A DNA stretch of 64,000 nucleotides from Pseudoduganella ginsengisoli (GTDB lineage Bacteria; Pseudomonadota; Gammaproteobacteria; Burkholderiales; Burkholderiaceae_D), in assembly GCF_009720865.1 (NCBI RefSeq), contig NZ_WNLA01000010.1, positions 62,001-126,000 on the forward strand, read 5' to 3'. A program made the translations under genes and the position numbers. The notes beneath the pieces are model-generated. The model did not search any database. It saw only the letters and a list, made by a program, of their open reading frames with translations, and was not told the DNA's origin. Within the stretch, counting starts at the first letter, position 1. Every line of letters begins with the position of its first letter. Below are positions 1 through 8,864 of this stretch, piece after piece.

Positions 1-33
1 GGCAGTGCTGTACATCGTGACATGAGCAGTCAT
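1..33 (-). CDS. grxC: Glutaredoxin 3, N-terminal fragment (cut by window edge)
   Basis: Only the first 11 codons lie in the window, read leftwards from the ATG at 31-33. The peptide MTAHVTMYSTA matches the first beta strand of bacterial glutaredoxin 3, just before the CPYC redox site, which lies outside the window. A strong AAAGGAG ribosome binding site sits at 40-46, overlapping the stop of the rhodanese gene, so the two genes are probably co-transcribed. Glutaredoxin 3 is a cytoplasmic glutathione-dependent disulfide reductase. The identification rests on very few residues but agrees with the common beta-proteobacterial order rhodanese-grxC-secB. Confidence 0.65.
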   Translation of the reverse strand, partial: MTAHVTMYSTA

Positions 34-43
34 AGCAACTCCT

Positions 44-445
44 TTACTTTGCCAATGGCAACCCGGCGGTTTCCCAGGCGGCTTGGCCGCCTTCAAGGAC
101 GACCACGTTTTCGTATCCCGCCTTTTCCAGGGTCTTGGCAGCACCAAATGCGCGCGCACCTTGCTGGCAAACGACGACAATCGTGCGGTTTTTAAACTTA
201 TCCAGCTCACCCGTGCGGTTGGCCAGTTCGCCTGCCGGAATATGTTTCGCCTCGGGCAGGTGGCCGTTCGCATAAGCGGCTGCATCCCTGATATCCACAA
301 TGGCGGCTTTGGTCCGGTTTATCAATAGCGTGACTTCTTGCGGAGACGCTTTTTTACCCCGTTGCGTGAGCACTGGCCACAGCAAGGCGCCGCCGGAAAG
401 GACGGCGATGCCGATGAGAAAGATTTGGTCGATGAGGAATTTCAC
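44..445 (-). CDS. Membrane-anchored rhodanese-like domain protein
   Basis: A protein of 133 residues with one N-terminal membrane helix (about residues 6-24) followed by a single rhodanese domain (about 35-130). The active-site loop is CQQGARA, with the catalytic cysteine that would carry a persulfide. Such proteins move sulfane sulfur or act on cysteine redox state. The exact substrate cannot be read from sequence. I chose the GTG start at 443-445 (VKFLIDQ) because a GGAAC motif lies about 9 bases upstream. Starting at the ATG at 502 would add 19 residues resembling no family member. The next gene is glutaredoxin 3, which fits a thiol-handling operon, and gpmA is divergent. Confidence 0.85.
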   Translation of the reverse strand: MKFLIDQIFLIGIAVLSGGALLWPVLTQRGKKASPQEVTLLINRTKAAIVDIRDAAAYANGHLPEAKHIPAGELANRTGELDKFKNRTIVVVCQQGARAFGAAKTLEKAGYENVVVLEGGQAAWETAGLPLAK

Positions 446-538
446 GGTGTTCCAATGGTTTAAGGATATCCGCGCATTATAAAATAGAAGCTTGAACACC
501 ACTTCAGCAGCTTTTTTTCACACTTGATAGACAGAGCT

Positions 539-1285
539 ATGTACAAAATTGTTTTCATGCGCCACGGCGAATCCACCTGGAACCTCGAAAACCGCTTCAC
601 TGGCTGGACCGATGTTGATCTGACGGAAAAAGGCGTCGCAGAAGCCAAAGCCGCCGGTAAAGTCCTGAAAGAAGAGGGATACACTTTCGACCTGGCCTAC
701 ACGTCCGTGCTGAAGCGCGCGATCCGCACGCTGTGGCTGACCCTGGACGAAATGGACATGATGTACCTGCCGATCAAGCATGACTGGCGCCTGAACGAAC
801 GCCACTATGGCGGCCTGCAAGGGCTGGACAAGGCGGAAACCGCTGCCAAATATGGCGATGAACAGGTATTGGTATGGCGCCGCAGCTATGACACCCCGCC
901 GCCGCCGCTGGCTGAAAATGATGACCGTACGTCGTTCAACGATCCGCGCTACGCCGGCCTGCCGAAAGCGTCGATTCCGCTGACCGAATGCCTGAAAGAC
1001 ACCGTCGCCCGCGTGATGCCGGCCTGGGATGAAGAAATTGCACCGGCCATCCGTGCCGGCAAGAAAATCATTATTTCCGCCCACGGCAACAGCCTGCGCG
1101 CGCTGATCAAGATGCTGGACGGCATCAGCGACAGCGATATCGTTGGCTTGAACATTCCGAACGGCCAGCCGCTGGTGTATGAACTGGATGCCGACCTGAA
1201 GCCGATCCGCCACTACTACCTGGGCGATCCGGCAGCCATCGCTGCAGCCCAGGCTGCTGTTGCCAACCAGGGTAAGGCCAAGTAA
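539..1285 (+). CDS. gpmA: 2,3-bisphosphoglycerate-dependent phosphoglycerate mutase
   Basis: This 248-residue protein has the usual length of the cofactor-dependent enzyme that interconverts 3- and 2-phosphoglycerate in glycolysis and gluconeogenesis in the cytoplasm. The N-terminal RHGES motif holds the phosphohistidine. [11 protein letters not shown] and the later [10 protein letters not shown], with the second catalytic histidine, are intact. The start at 539 ([12 protein letters not shown]) is preferred over the in-frame ATG at 524 because the family begins right at this strand. It is transcribed away from the rhodanese gene. The next gene starts 6 bases after its stop, so gpmA, the EnvC-like gene, ctpA and moeB probably form one operon. 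Confidence 0.96.
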   Translation: MYKIVFMRHGESTWNLENRFTGWTDVDLTEKGVAEAKAAGKVLKEEGYTFDLAYTSVLKRAIRTLWLTLDEMDMMYLPIKHDWRLNERHYGGLQGLDKAETAAKYGDEQVLVWRRSYDTPPPPLAENDDRTSFNDPRYAGLPKASIPLTECLKDTVARVMPAWDEEIAPAIRAGKKIIISAHGNSLRALIKMLDGISDSDIVGLNIPNGQPLVYELDADLKPIRHYYLGDPAAIAAAQAAVANQGKAK

Positions 1286-1291
1286 GTTTTG

Positions 1292-2956
1292 ATGTCGTTG
1301 TCTTCGATTGTCCGCCGCACCGCTGTGCGGCGGTTGCCTTTCCTGTTGCCGCTGCTGCTGTCTTCCCTGATGGCTGCCGGGGCGGCGCATGCCGCCGTGG
1401 CGAAACCAACCGAGCGCAGCAAGCAAAAAGCTGCCGCCGAAGCGGAACGCGCGGAATTGCAGCAAAAGCTCAACGCCCTGAAACGCGACATCGGCAAGAC
1501 GGAAAGCGCGCGGGAAGATGCGGCCGATACCTTGGCCGAATCCGAAGAAGCCATTTCCAAAGCCAACCGCACGCTGCGGGAGCTGGCCGATGAACAGGCG
1601 CAAACCAATGCCCGCTTGACGGAACTGGCGGCGGAACACACGCGCCTGCAAGCGACCGTCAACCAGCAAAAGCAGCAGCTGGCCAAGTTGCTGCGCGAGC
1701 ATTACGTGGCGGGCAATGAAGACCGCATCAAATTATTGCTGTCCGGGGATAACCCGAACCGCATCAACCGCGACCTGCAAATGATGGCCTATGTGTCCCA
1801 GGCGCAGGCGCGGCTGCTGGAATCGCTGCGCGCGAACTTGAAAGCCGTGGAAAGCAACCAGGCCGAAGCGGAAAATGCACGCAATGAGCTGGAAGAAATT
1901 GCGCAGGAAGAACGGCACCAGAAATCCGTGCTGGAGCAGGAAAAAGCCAAGCGCGCCGCCGTGCTGGCGAGCCTGTCTCAGCGTCTCGTGTCGCAGCGCA
2001 AGGAAGCGGGCAAGCTGGCGCAAGATGAACAGCGCATGGGCGCGCTGGTTGACAGCCTGAACAAGTTAATTGAAGAACAAGCCCGGGCGGCCGCTGCGGA
2101 AAAGCGCCGCCTGGAAGCGCTGGCCGCGGCCAAAGCCAAGGCGGAAGCGGAAGCGCGCGCCAAGGCCAAGGCGGAAGCGGAGGCGAAAGCGCGCCAGCTG
2201 GCGCAATTGCGCGCGAAAGCGCAGCAAGCCGAGAAAGAACGGTTGGCGAAGCAAGGCAAGCCGGGCGCGTCGACGCCGCTTGCATCGGCGCCACCGGTTC
2301 CTGCGGCGCCCACTGCTACGCCGGTCAAACCGGCGCCGGATACGCGCGTGGCGTCCGTGCCTGCCGCCGAGCCGGCCAAGGAACCCGTCAAAGAGCCGGC
2401 CAAAGTCCCGGCCAAAGAACCAGCCAGGGAACCTGCCAAAGAGCCGGCCGCCACCGTTGCCATGCGCGAACCGATCGCCGTGCGCGAAGTGCCGAACGAT
2501 GAACCGCCTGCCCGTCCGGCGCGTGCCGCCGACGTGGCGCTGGCGCCGGCTGCGGCGGAAGGCGCGTTTGCCGCGCTGAAAGGCCAGTTGCGTCCGCCGG
2601 TGGCGGGCAAGATCGGCGCCCGTTTCGGCGCCAAGCGCGGCGATGGGCCAAGCTGGAAAGGCATGTTTATCCGTACCGCCGAGGGTACGCAAATCCATGC
2701 GATTGCTGCCGGCCGCGTCGTGTTTGCCCAGTGGCTGCGGGGCTACGGCAACTTGATCATTGTCGATCACGGCGGCCAGTACTGGAGTATTTACGGCAAT
2801 AACCAGTCGCTGCTGCGGCGTGAAGGCGATGCCGTTAAAAGCGGCGACGTGATTGCCGCTGCCGGAAATACCGGTGGCAACGAGGAATCGGGTTTATACT
2901 TTGAGCTCCGGCATCGGGGTAAAGAGTTCGATCCGGCTTCCTGGGTAAAGTTTTAA
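1292..2956 (+). CDS. envC: EnvC-like murein hydrolase activator (coiled coil plus degenerate LytM)
   Basis: A 554-residue exported protein. A signal peptide covers about the first 35 residues and ends near AHAA. A long charged coiled coil runs to about residue 300, then an Ala/Pro-rich linker with repeated PAKEP/PVKEP units (about 355-395), then a C-terminal LytM (M23) domain from about 440. The zinc-binding HxH of active M23 peptidases is replaced: the end reads YFELRHRG, as in E. coli EnvC. The protein is therefore expected to activate septal amidases during cell separation and not to cut murein itself. The ATG at 1292 follows gpmA by 6 bases and is preferred over the adjacent TTG at 1289. 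Confidence 0.88.
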   Translation: MSLSSIVRRTAVRRLPFLLPLLLSSLMAAGAAHAAVAKPTERSKQKAAAEAERAELQQKLNALKRDIGKTESAREDAADTLAESEEAISKANRTLRELADEQAQTNARLTELAAEHTRLQATVNQQKQQLAKLLREHYVAGNEDRIKLLLSGDNPNRINRDLQMMAYVSQAQARLLESLRANLKAVESNQAEAENARNELEEIAQEERHQKSVLEQEKAKRAAVLASLSQRLVSQRKEAGKLAQDEQRMGALVDSLNKLIEEQARAAAAEKRRLEALAAAKAKAEAEARAKAKAEAEAKARQLAQLRAKAQQAEKERLAKQGKPGASTPLASAPPVPAAPTATPVKPAPDTRVASVPAAEPAKEPVKEPAKVPAKEPAREPAKEPAATVAMREPIAVREVPNDEPPARPARAADVALAPAAAEGAFAALKGQLRPPVAGKIGARFGAKRGDGPSWKGMFIRTAEGTQIHAIAAGRVVFAQWLRGYGNLIIVDHGGQYWSIYGNNQSLLRREGDAVKSGDVIAAAGNTGGNEESGLYFELRHRGKEFDPASWVKF

Positions 2957-3032
2957 AGGAATCCCGGCGGCACTACCGGCAGGGATAATAAATGCGGGCT
3001 ACCAGCCCGCCATAGAGAGACGCAGGCGCATC

Positions 3033-4517
3033 ATGGGCAATAAAATCAAGAGTTTCGGCCTGGTCGGCCTGGGTATGGTGGCTGGCATTGCCGCTTCCAT
3101 GCAATTTTCCGCCATCGCGCAAAAACCCATGGGCACGCCGCTGCCGCTGGAAGAATTGCGCCAGCTGTCTGACGTGTTTGGCTTGATCAAGACGGATTAC
3201 GTGGAAGACGTCGACGACAAAAAACTCGTGACCGATGCGATTTCCGGCATGGTGGCGTCGCTCGATCCCCATTCGGTCTACCTCGATAAAAAAGCCTTCC
3301 GCGAAATGCGCGAAACCATGCTGGGCAAGTTTGTCGGCATCGGGATCGAAGTGGGCATGGAAGACGGCTACGTCAAAGTCGTGTCGCCGATTGAAGATTC
3401 GCCCGCCTTTAAAGCCGGCATCAAGGCCGGCGACCTGATTACCCGCCTGGACAATGAGCCGATCCGCGGCTTGTCGCTCGATGATGCGATCAAGAAAATG
3501 CGCGGCGAACCGCACTCCAAGATTGTGCTGACGCTGTCGCGCAAGGGCGAAGACAAGCCCGTCATCGTGCCCATCGTGCGCGAAGAAATCCGCGTACAAA
3601 GCGTGAAAGCCAAGATGGTGGAGCCAGGCTATGCGTGGCTGCGCATTGCACAATTCCAGGAACCCACTGTCGACGACATGGCGCGCAAGCTGACGGCGCT
3701 GTATGCATCGAATCCGGGCATCAAGGGACTGGTGCTGGACTTGCGCAACGACCCGGGCGGCGTGGTGCCGGGCGCCATTGGCGTGTCGGCTGCCTTCTTG
3801 CCGAAAGATTCCGTCGTGGTCTCCACCAATGGCCAGTTGCCGGATTCGAAAATGACGTATTACGGCCGCCCCGAGTTTTATTCGAGCCGCAGCCATGGCG
3901 ATCCGCTGGCAAAATTGCCGGCCGCGCTGAAGACAGTACCGATGGTGGTGCTGGTCAATTCCGGTTCCGCGTCCGCGTCGGAAATCGTGGCCGGCGCCCT
4001 GCAAGACCACAAGCGCGCCATCATCATGGGCTCGCAAACCTTTGGCAAAGGCTCGGTGCAAACCCTGCGCCAGCTGACTGCCGACACCGCCGTCAAACTC
4101 ACGACGGCCCGCTATTACACGCCGCAGGGCCGCTCGATCCAGGCGCGCGGCATCGTCCCGGACATGCTGGTCGATGAAACCGCCGATGGCGAAGGCTTGA
4201 ATGGCCTGCGCCTGCGCGAAGCCGACCTGGCGCACCATCTGCACAACAAGGATGGCGACGAAGCGCCGTCGGCCAAGGTCGATGAACTGGAAGAAGAACT
4301 GCGCCTGGCTGCGCTGGCGAAAAACCAGAAGCCCGTCGAATTTGGCAGCAAGGATGACTTCCAGCTGGCGCAGGCGATTAATCATTTCAAGGGCTTGCCC
4401 GTCAAACTGTCGAAGACGGAAGTGGTGCGCGATTTCGAAGCGCCCGCCAAATCCGACAAGATGGATAAAGTCAACGATAAGCCTGCTGCCGGCAAGCCTG
4501 AGAAGTCGAAGAAATAA
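3033..4517 (+). CDS. ctpA: S41 family carboxy-terminal processing protease
   Basis: A 494-residue periplasmic serine protease. It has an N-terminal signal or anchor helix (about 7-27), a PDZ domain (about 95-180) that binds the C-termini of substrates, and the S41 catalytic core. The GSASASE motif around residues 311-317 holds the nucleophilic serine, and the catalytic lysine is near residue 339 in FGKGS. Such enzymes trim or degrade envelope proteins. In other proteobacteria they control murein hydrolases, so the EnvC-like neighbour upstream is a sensible partner; that link is inferred. The lysine-rich C-terminal tail is low complexity. The gene ends 6 bases before moeB. Confidence 0.93.
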   Translation: MGNKIKSFGLVGLGMVAGIAASMQFSAIAQKPMGTPLPLEELRQLSDVFGLIKTDYVEDVDDKKLVTDAISGMVASLDPHSVYLDKKAFREMRETMLGKFVGIGIEVGMEDGYVKVVSPIEDSPAFKAGIKAGDLITRLDNEPIRGLSLDDAIKKMRGEPHSKIVLTLSRKGEDKPVIVPIVREEIRVQSVKAKMVEPGYAWLRIAQFQEPTVDDMARKLTALYASNPGIKGLVLDLRNDPGGVVPGAIGVSAAFLPKDSVVVSTNGQLPDSKMTYYGRPEFYSSRSHGDPLAKLPAALKTVPMVVLVNSGSASASEIVAGALQDHKRAIIMGSQTFGKGSVQTLRQLTADTAVKLTTARYYTPQGRSIQARGIVPDMLVDETADGEGLNGLRLREADLAHHLHNKDGDEAPSAKVDELEEELRLAALAKNQKPVEFGSKDDFQLAQAINHFKGLPVKLSKTEVVRDFEAPAKSDKMDKVNDKPAAGKPEKSKK

Positions 4518-4523
4518 GATTCA

Positions 4524-5279
4524 ATGGATGACTCCCAGCTGTTGCGCTACTCGCGCCATATCCTGCTTGATGAAATCGGTATCGAAGGCCAGCAAACACT
4601 GCTCGATGCGCGCGCGCTGATCATCGGCGCGGGCGGCCTTGGTTCGCCGGCCGCCATGTTCCTCGCGTCAGCCGGCGTCGGCCACATCACGCTGGTCGAC
4701 AATGACACGGTTGATCTGACGAATTTGCAGCGCCAGATCGCGCACGACATGGACCGCGTCGGCCAGCCCAAAGCCCAATCCGCGAAAGCCACGATGGCCG
4801 CCATCAACCCCACCATTGTGATTGACGCGCTGGTGGAGCGGGCCGGCGATGCGCGCCTGTCTGAACTGGTCAGCCAGGCCGATGTGGTGCTGGACTGCAC
4901 CGATAATTTCGCCACCCGCCATGCCGTCAACCGCGCTTGCGTGGCCCATAAAAAGCCGCTGGTGTCGGGCGCCGTGATCCGGTTCGACGGCCAGGTCAGC
5001 GTATTTGATCCGCGCAGCGGCGGCCAGCCCTGCTATTCCTGCCTGTTCCCGCAAGACCAGCAATTTGAAGACGTGGCCTGTTCCACCATGGGCGTATTTG
5101 CGCCGCTGGTGGGTGTGGTCGGCGCCATGCAGGCTGCCGAAGCCTTGAAAGTGTTGATGGGCATTGGCGAAACGCTGGCTGGCCGCCTGCTGCTGCTCGA
5201 TGGCTTGCGCATGGAATGGACCAGCATTGCCATATCCCGTAATGACTCATGCCCGGTCTGCGCCACAAGCGCGGATTGA
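4524..5279 (+). CDS. moeB: MoeB/ThiF-type sulfur-carrier adenylyltransferase
   Basis: A 251-residue E1-like enzyme that adenylates the C-terminal glycine of a small sulfur carrier (MoaD or ThiS) for molybdopterin or thiazole synthesis in the cytoplasm. The nucleotide-binding GAGGLG lies at 35-40, DNDTVDLTNLQRQ follows, and two zinc-binding CxxC pairs occur at C170/C173 and C243/C246. The CSTMGVFAP segment of MoeB is present. No moaD or this gene is nearby, so MoeB and ThiF roles cannot be separated with certainty; the order after ctpA is common in beta-proteobacteria. A short start-region overlap with ctpA is absent (6-base gap). Confidence 0.9.
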   Translation: MDDSQLLRYSRHILLDEIGIEGQQTLLDARALIIGAGGLGSPAAMFLASAGVGHITLVDNDTVDLTNLQRQIAHDMDRVGQPKAQSAKATMAAINPTIVIDALVERAGDARLSELVSQADVVLDCTDNFATRHAVNRACVAHKKPLVSGAVIRFDGQVSVFDPRSGGQPCYSCLFPQDQQFEDVACSTMGVFAPLVGVVGAMQAAEALKVLMGIGETLAGRLLLLDGLRMEWTSIAISRNDSCPVCATSAD

Positions 5280-5308
5280 AATTAAAAAAAACCCGGAGAC
5301 ACAACCTG

Positions 5309-7432
5309 ATGAAACGCATTACCACCGTCATGGCGCTGGCCATCGCCACGGCTTTTTCCGCGCACGCTGCCACTACCACCCGCTACGTCATCATTTCCGA
5401 AAACGGCAAGCAAGTGGGCGAACAGGTGGTCGAGCGTGCCGATGACGGCAATACCAATGTGCGTTTCATCTACAAGGACAATGGCCGCGGCCCGGAATTG
5501 ACGGAAAAAATCCGCTACGCCGCTGACGGCACGATGGCCAGCTATGCCGTCAAAGGCAACTCCACGTTTGGCGCCGTCGTCGATGAAACGTTTGAAGCGG
5601 CCAACGGCAAGGCCGTATGGAAATCCACGACGGAAAAAGGCGAGCAGGCTGTCAGCGGTCCGGCCATGTACGTGCCGCTGAACAGTTCCTTCGAGACGGC
5701 ATCGGCCGCCATCGCGGCACTGGCCGCCACGCCGGACAACAAGCTGGCGCTGCTGCCATCGGGTATGCTGTCGCACCGCAAGCTGGCGGAAGCCGTCGTC
5801 ACCAGGGGAACGGAAAAACAGACCGTGCAATTGCTGGCGCAAACGGGCCTGGGCCTGTCGCCGCAATTCCTGTGGGCCACGACGGGCGCCAATGGCAAGC
5901 CGGCGCGCCTGTTTGCCGTGATCGCGCCGGGTGCGTTCATCGCGGTGGAAGAGGGCTGGGAAGGCAATGACAAGGCGCTGGCGGCATTGCAAAAAGACGC
6001 GGAACAAAAGATGCTGGCCGAACTGGCCGCCACGTTACAGCATCCGCTGAACGGTTTGACTGTCGTAAAAAATGCGCGCGTGTTCGACAGCGACAAAGCC
6101 GTGCTGACTGCGCCGTCCGACGTCTACGTGCTGCGCGGCCGCATCACTGCCGTGGTGCCGGCCGGTTCGCCCGTGCGTGGGGCCGTCAATGAAATCGATG
6201 CGGCGGGCCGCGTGCTGCTGCCCGGCCTGTTCGACATGCACGGCCACGTGGGCCGCTGGGAAGGCGGCCTGAATATCGCGGCCGGCGTCACTACCGTGCG
6301 CGATATGGGCAACGACAACGCCCAGCTGCAATTGATCATGGATGAAACGGCAGCGGGCAAGCTGCTGTCGCCGCAACTGGTGCCGGCGGGCTTCCTGGAA
6401 GGGGAAAGCCCGTATTCGTCAAACGGCGGCTTTGTCGTGAAAACCCTGCCGCAAGCGAAAAATGCCATCGACTGGTATGCGCAGCACGGCTACCCGCAAC
6501 TGAAGATTTACAACTCGTTCCCGAAAGAGATCCTCAAGGAGACGGTCGCGTACGCGCACTTGCGCGGCTTGCGCGTGTCGGGCCACATTCCGGCCGGCCT
6601 GCGCGCGTTTGAAGCGCTGGATGCGGGCTACGATGAAATCCAGCACATCAACCAGGTGATGCTGAATTTCCTGGCCACGCCGAAAACGGAAACCCGCACG
6701 CTGGAACGCTTCATTTTGCCGGCGGATAAAACCGCGGGCCTGGATTTTGATTCCAAGCCGGTCAAGGATTTCATTGCCCGCCTGGCGAAACAAAAGACTG
6801 TCATCGACCCGACCCTGGCCACGTTTGCCTTCCTGAAGCAAAAGGATGGCGACATCAATACGCCGTTCGCGCCGATCGCCGGCCACATGCCGCCGGACGT
6901 GCAGCGTGGCTTCCACGTCGGCACGATGAAGATCGATGATGCCGCCACCTTGCAGCGTTACGAAAAATCGTACAAGAAGATGGTGGAATTCGTGGGCCGC
7001 CTGTACAAAGCCGGCGTGCCGATCGTGGCCGGCACCGATGAACTGGTGGGCTTCACCTTGCAGGCGGAGCTGGAATTGCTGGTGCAGGCGGGCCTGACGC
7101 CGTCGCAGGCGATCCAGGTGGCGACCCGCAATGGCGCGCTGTACACCCGCACCGCCCACGAACGCGGCAGCATCACGCCGGGCAAACTGGCGGACCTGGT
7201 GCTGGTCGATGGCGACCCGACCAAAAACATCGGCGATATCCGCAACGTGGCGGCCGTGATTACGCGCGGCGTCCTGGTCTATCCGCATGAAGTGGACCAG
7301 GCGCTGGGCGTGAAGCCATTTGTATCTGCCGCGCCACAGGTTAAGAAACTTGAACCGGTGTCGTCGAATATCGCCGGCAGTAACGATGGGGTGTTGCAGC
7401 GCGTAGGCTTGTCGGCCCGCGAGCGCGACTGA
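5309..7432 (+). CDS. Exported metal-dependent amidohydrolase
   Basis: A 707-residue protein with a clear signal peptide (MKRITTVMALAIATAFSAHA), a large N-terminal region of unknown fold (about 25-250), and an amidohydrolase barrel from about residue 255. Metal-ligand motifs are DMHGH (H311, H313), SGHIPAG, QHINQ and GTDEL with the acidic residue D577. The C-terminal ITPGKLADLVLVDGDP is typical of imidazolonepropionase-like hydrolases. The substrate is unknown; periplasmic members often act on peptides or cyclic amides. GGAG at 5295-5298 precedes the chosen ATG. The upstream in-frame ATG at 5249 lies inside moeB and is rejected. Confidence 0.88.
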   Translation: MKRITTVMALAIATAFSAHAATTTRYVIISENGKQVGEQVVERADDGNTNVRFIYKDNGRGPELTEKIRYAADGTMASYAVKGNSTFGAVVDETFEAANGKAVWKSTTEKGEQAVSGPAMYVPLNSSFETASAAIAALAATPDNKLALLPSGMLSHRKLAEAVVTRGTEKQTVQLLAQTGLGLSPQFLWATTGANGKPARLFAVIAPGAFIAVEEGWEGNDKALAALQKDAEQKMLAELAATLQHPLNGLTVVKNARVFDSDKAVLTAPSDVYVLRGRITAVVPAGSPVRGAVNEIDAAGRVLLPGLFDMHGHVGRWEGGLNIAAGVTTVRDMGNDNAQLQLIMDETAAGKLLSPQLVPAGFLEGESPYSSNGGFVVKTLPQAKNAIDWYAQHGYPQLKIYNSFPKEILKETVAYAHLRGLRVSGHIPAGLRAFEALDAGYDEIQHINQVMLNFLATPKTETRTLERFILPADKTAGLDFDSKPVKDFIARLAKQKTVIDPTLATFAFLKQKDGDINTPFAPIAGHMPPDVQRGFHVGTMKIDDAATLQRYEKSYKKMVEFVGRLYKAGVPIVAGTDELVGFTLQAELELLVQAGLTPSQAIQVATRNGALYTRTAHERGSITPGKLADLVLVDGDPTKNIGDIRNVAAVITRGVLVYPHEVDQALGVKPFVSAAPQVKKLEPVSSNIAGSNDGVLQRVGLSARERD

Positions 7433-7549
7433 TCAATTCCCGTATGTTACAGACCATGGCGCATCTGCTGCGATGCAGCTATGCTGACGGGCGCTTAACG
7501 CTTATACTTCAGGACCCTATTGTTAAATTAGCTATTTGGACAGGTTTTC

Positions 7550-7990
7550 ATGCAGAAAGTGATTTCCCAACGCCGCGCACGCGGTTTCACCCTGATTGAA
7601 ATCATGGTGGTGGTCGTCATCATGGGCGTGCTGGCTGCGCTGGTGGTACCGAAACTGCTGAACCGTACCGGTGAAGCCAAAGTGGCGGCCGCCAAGGTCG
7701 ACATTGCCAACATCGTGCAGTCGCTCAAGCTGTACAAGCTGGATAACCAGCGCTATCCCACCACGGAACAGGGCTTGAAGGCGCTGATGGAAAAGCCGGC
7801 CACCGGTCCGGCGGCCAATGGCTGGAAAGCCGGCGGCTACCTGGAGAAAATGCCGAAAGACCCGTGGGGCAACCCATACCAGTACCTGTCGCCAGGTGTG
7901 CGCGGTGAAATCGACGTGTTCTCGTTTGGCGCTGACGGCCAGGCCGGCGGCACGGGCGACGACGCCGACATCGGCAACTGGGATAACTAA
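7550..7990 (+). CDS. gspG: Type II secretion major pseudopilin GspG
   Basis: A 146-residue type IV pilin-like protein. A short basic leader ends in RGFTLIEIMVVVVIMGVLAALVVPKLL-type sequence: prepilin peptidase would cleave after the glycine, and Glu+5 is present. The C-terminal half with NPYQYLSPG and SFGADGQAGG is the calcium-binding region of major pseudopilins. It forms the periplasmic pseudopilus that pushes folded exoproteins through the GspD channel. It is the first gene of the secretion operon, preceded by a 117-bp gap that should contain the promoter (a possible TATACT -10 lies near 7503). Confidence 0.97.
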   Translation: MQKVISQRRARGFTLIEIMVVVVIMGVLAALVVPKLLNRTGEAKVAAAKVDIANIVQSLKLYKLDNQRYPTTEQGLKALMEKPATGPAANGWKAGGYLEKMPKDPWGNPYQYLSPGVRGEIDVFSFGADGQAGGTGDDADIGNWDN

Positions 7991-8006
7991 TCCGCCGCGG
8001 GCCGCC

Positions 8007-8480
8007 ATGTTTGCCGCCGGCCGCCAGCGCGGCTTCACGCTGATCGAGCTGCTGGTCGTGCTGGTCATCCTCGGCATTTTGCTGGGGGTGGTCTCCGTCA
8101 ACATGGCGCCCAGCCGGCGCCAGGCTATGCAGCAGGAAGCACAGCGTATAGCCATGCTGCTGCAACTGGCCCGTGATGAAGCCATTGTGCGCAACTGCCC
8201 CGTCGCATTTGAAGCCGATGCCGATGCATACCGCTTCCTGGTCCGCAACGACGTGCGCGCGTGGGAACCGGTAACGCAGGACGACATGCTGCGCGAGCGT
8301 CCTTTTAAAAGCAGCCCGGTGTCGCTGCTGCTCGATCCTGCATCGACTGTGCCAAGCGACAAGCTGCGCATCGTGTTCGGCCGTGAACCGGTCGACCGTC
8401 CCTTCAAGCTGACCATGGTCAGCGGCGACGTTTCTGTCGCCATTCTCGCTGATGGCATCGGCCATTTCACGGTGGAGTAA
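8007..8480 (+). CDS. gspH: Type II secretion minor pseudopilin GspH
   Basis: A 157-residue minor pseudopilin with N-terminal QRGFTLIELLVVLVILGILLG, the cleavage site and membrane helix. The rest is the divergent globular domain usual for GspH. The start at 8007 puts 10 residues before the cleavage glycine, as expected for a type IV prepilin leader. An upstream in-frame ATG at 7818 is inside gspG and rejected. It begins 16 bases after gspG and ends 3 bases before gspI, so it is translated within the same operon. Its likely role is in the tip or initiation of the pseudopilus. Confidence 0.93.
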   Translation: MFAAGRQRGFTLIELLVVLVILGILLGVVSVNMAPSRRQAMQQEAQRIAMLLQLARDEAIVRNCPVAFEADADAYRFLVRNDVRAWEPVTQDDMLRERPFKSSPVSLLLDPASTVPSDKLRIVFGREPVDRPFKLTMVSGDVSVAILADGIGHFTVE

Positions 8481-8483
8481 GCG

Positions 8484-8864
8484 ATGCGGCGCCTGCAACG
8501 ATCCCTATCATCAGGTTTCACCTTGCTGGAAGTGCTGGTGGCGCTGATGATCGTCGGCACCGCGCTGGGCGCATCGCTGCGCGCCATCGGCAGCCTGACG
8601 CAAAACAGCGATGGCTTGCGCGCCACCATGATGGCCACGTGGTCGGCGGAAAACCGGCTGGTGGAAGTCCGGCTGGCCAAGCGCTTCCCGCCGCTGGGCA
8701 AGAGTAATTTCGATTGCCCGCAAGGCGACCTGGCCCTGGTGTGCACGGAAGACGTGATCGCCACCCCGAACCCGCGCCTGCGCCGCGTGGAAGTCAGTGT
8801 ACGCGACCAGAAGCAGCCGGACCGGCTGATTATTAAACTGGTCCAGCTGGTGCTGCAGGAGTGA
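8484..8864 (+). CDS. gspI: Type II secretion minor pseudopilin GspI
   Basis: A 126-residue minor pseudopilin. The leader ends SSGFTLLEVLVALMIVGTALG, with the prepilin peptidase site and Glu+5. Known family members nucleate the pseudopilus tip together with GspJ and GspK. The two cysteines (in FDCPQ and LVCTED) may form a disulfide in the periplasm. The stop codon overlaps the start of gspJ (TGA within ATGATGATG), a typical sign of translational coupling. Confidence 0.93.
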   Translation: MRRLQRSLSSGFTLLEVLVALMIVGTALGASLRAIGSLTQNSDGLRATMMATWSAENRLVEVRLAKRFPPLGKSNFDCPQGDLALVCTEDVIATPNPRLRRVEVSVRDQKQPDRLIIKLVQLVLQE

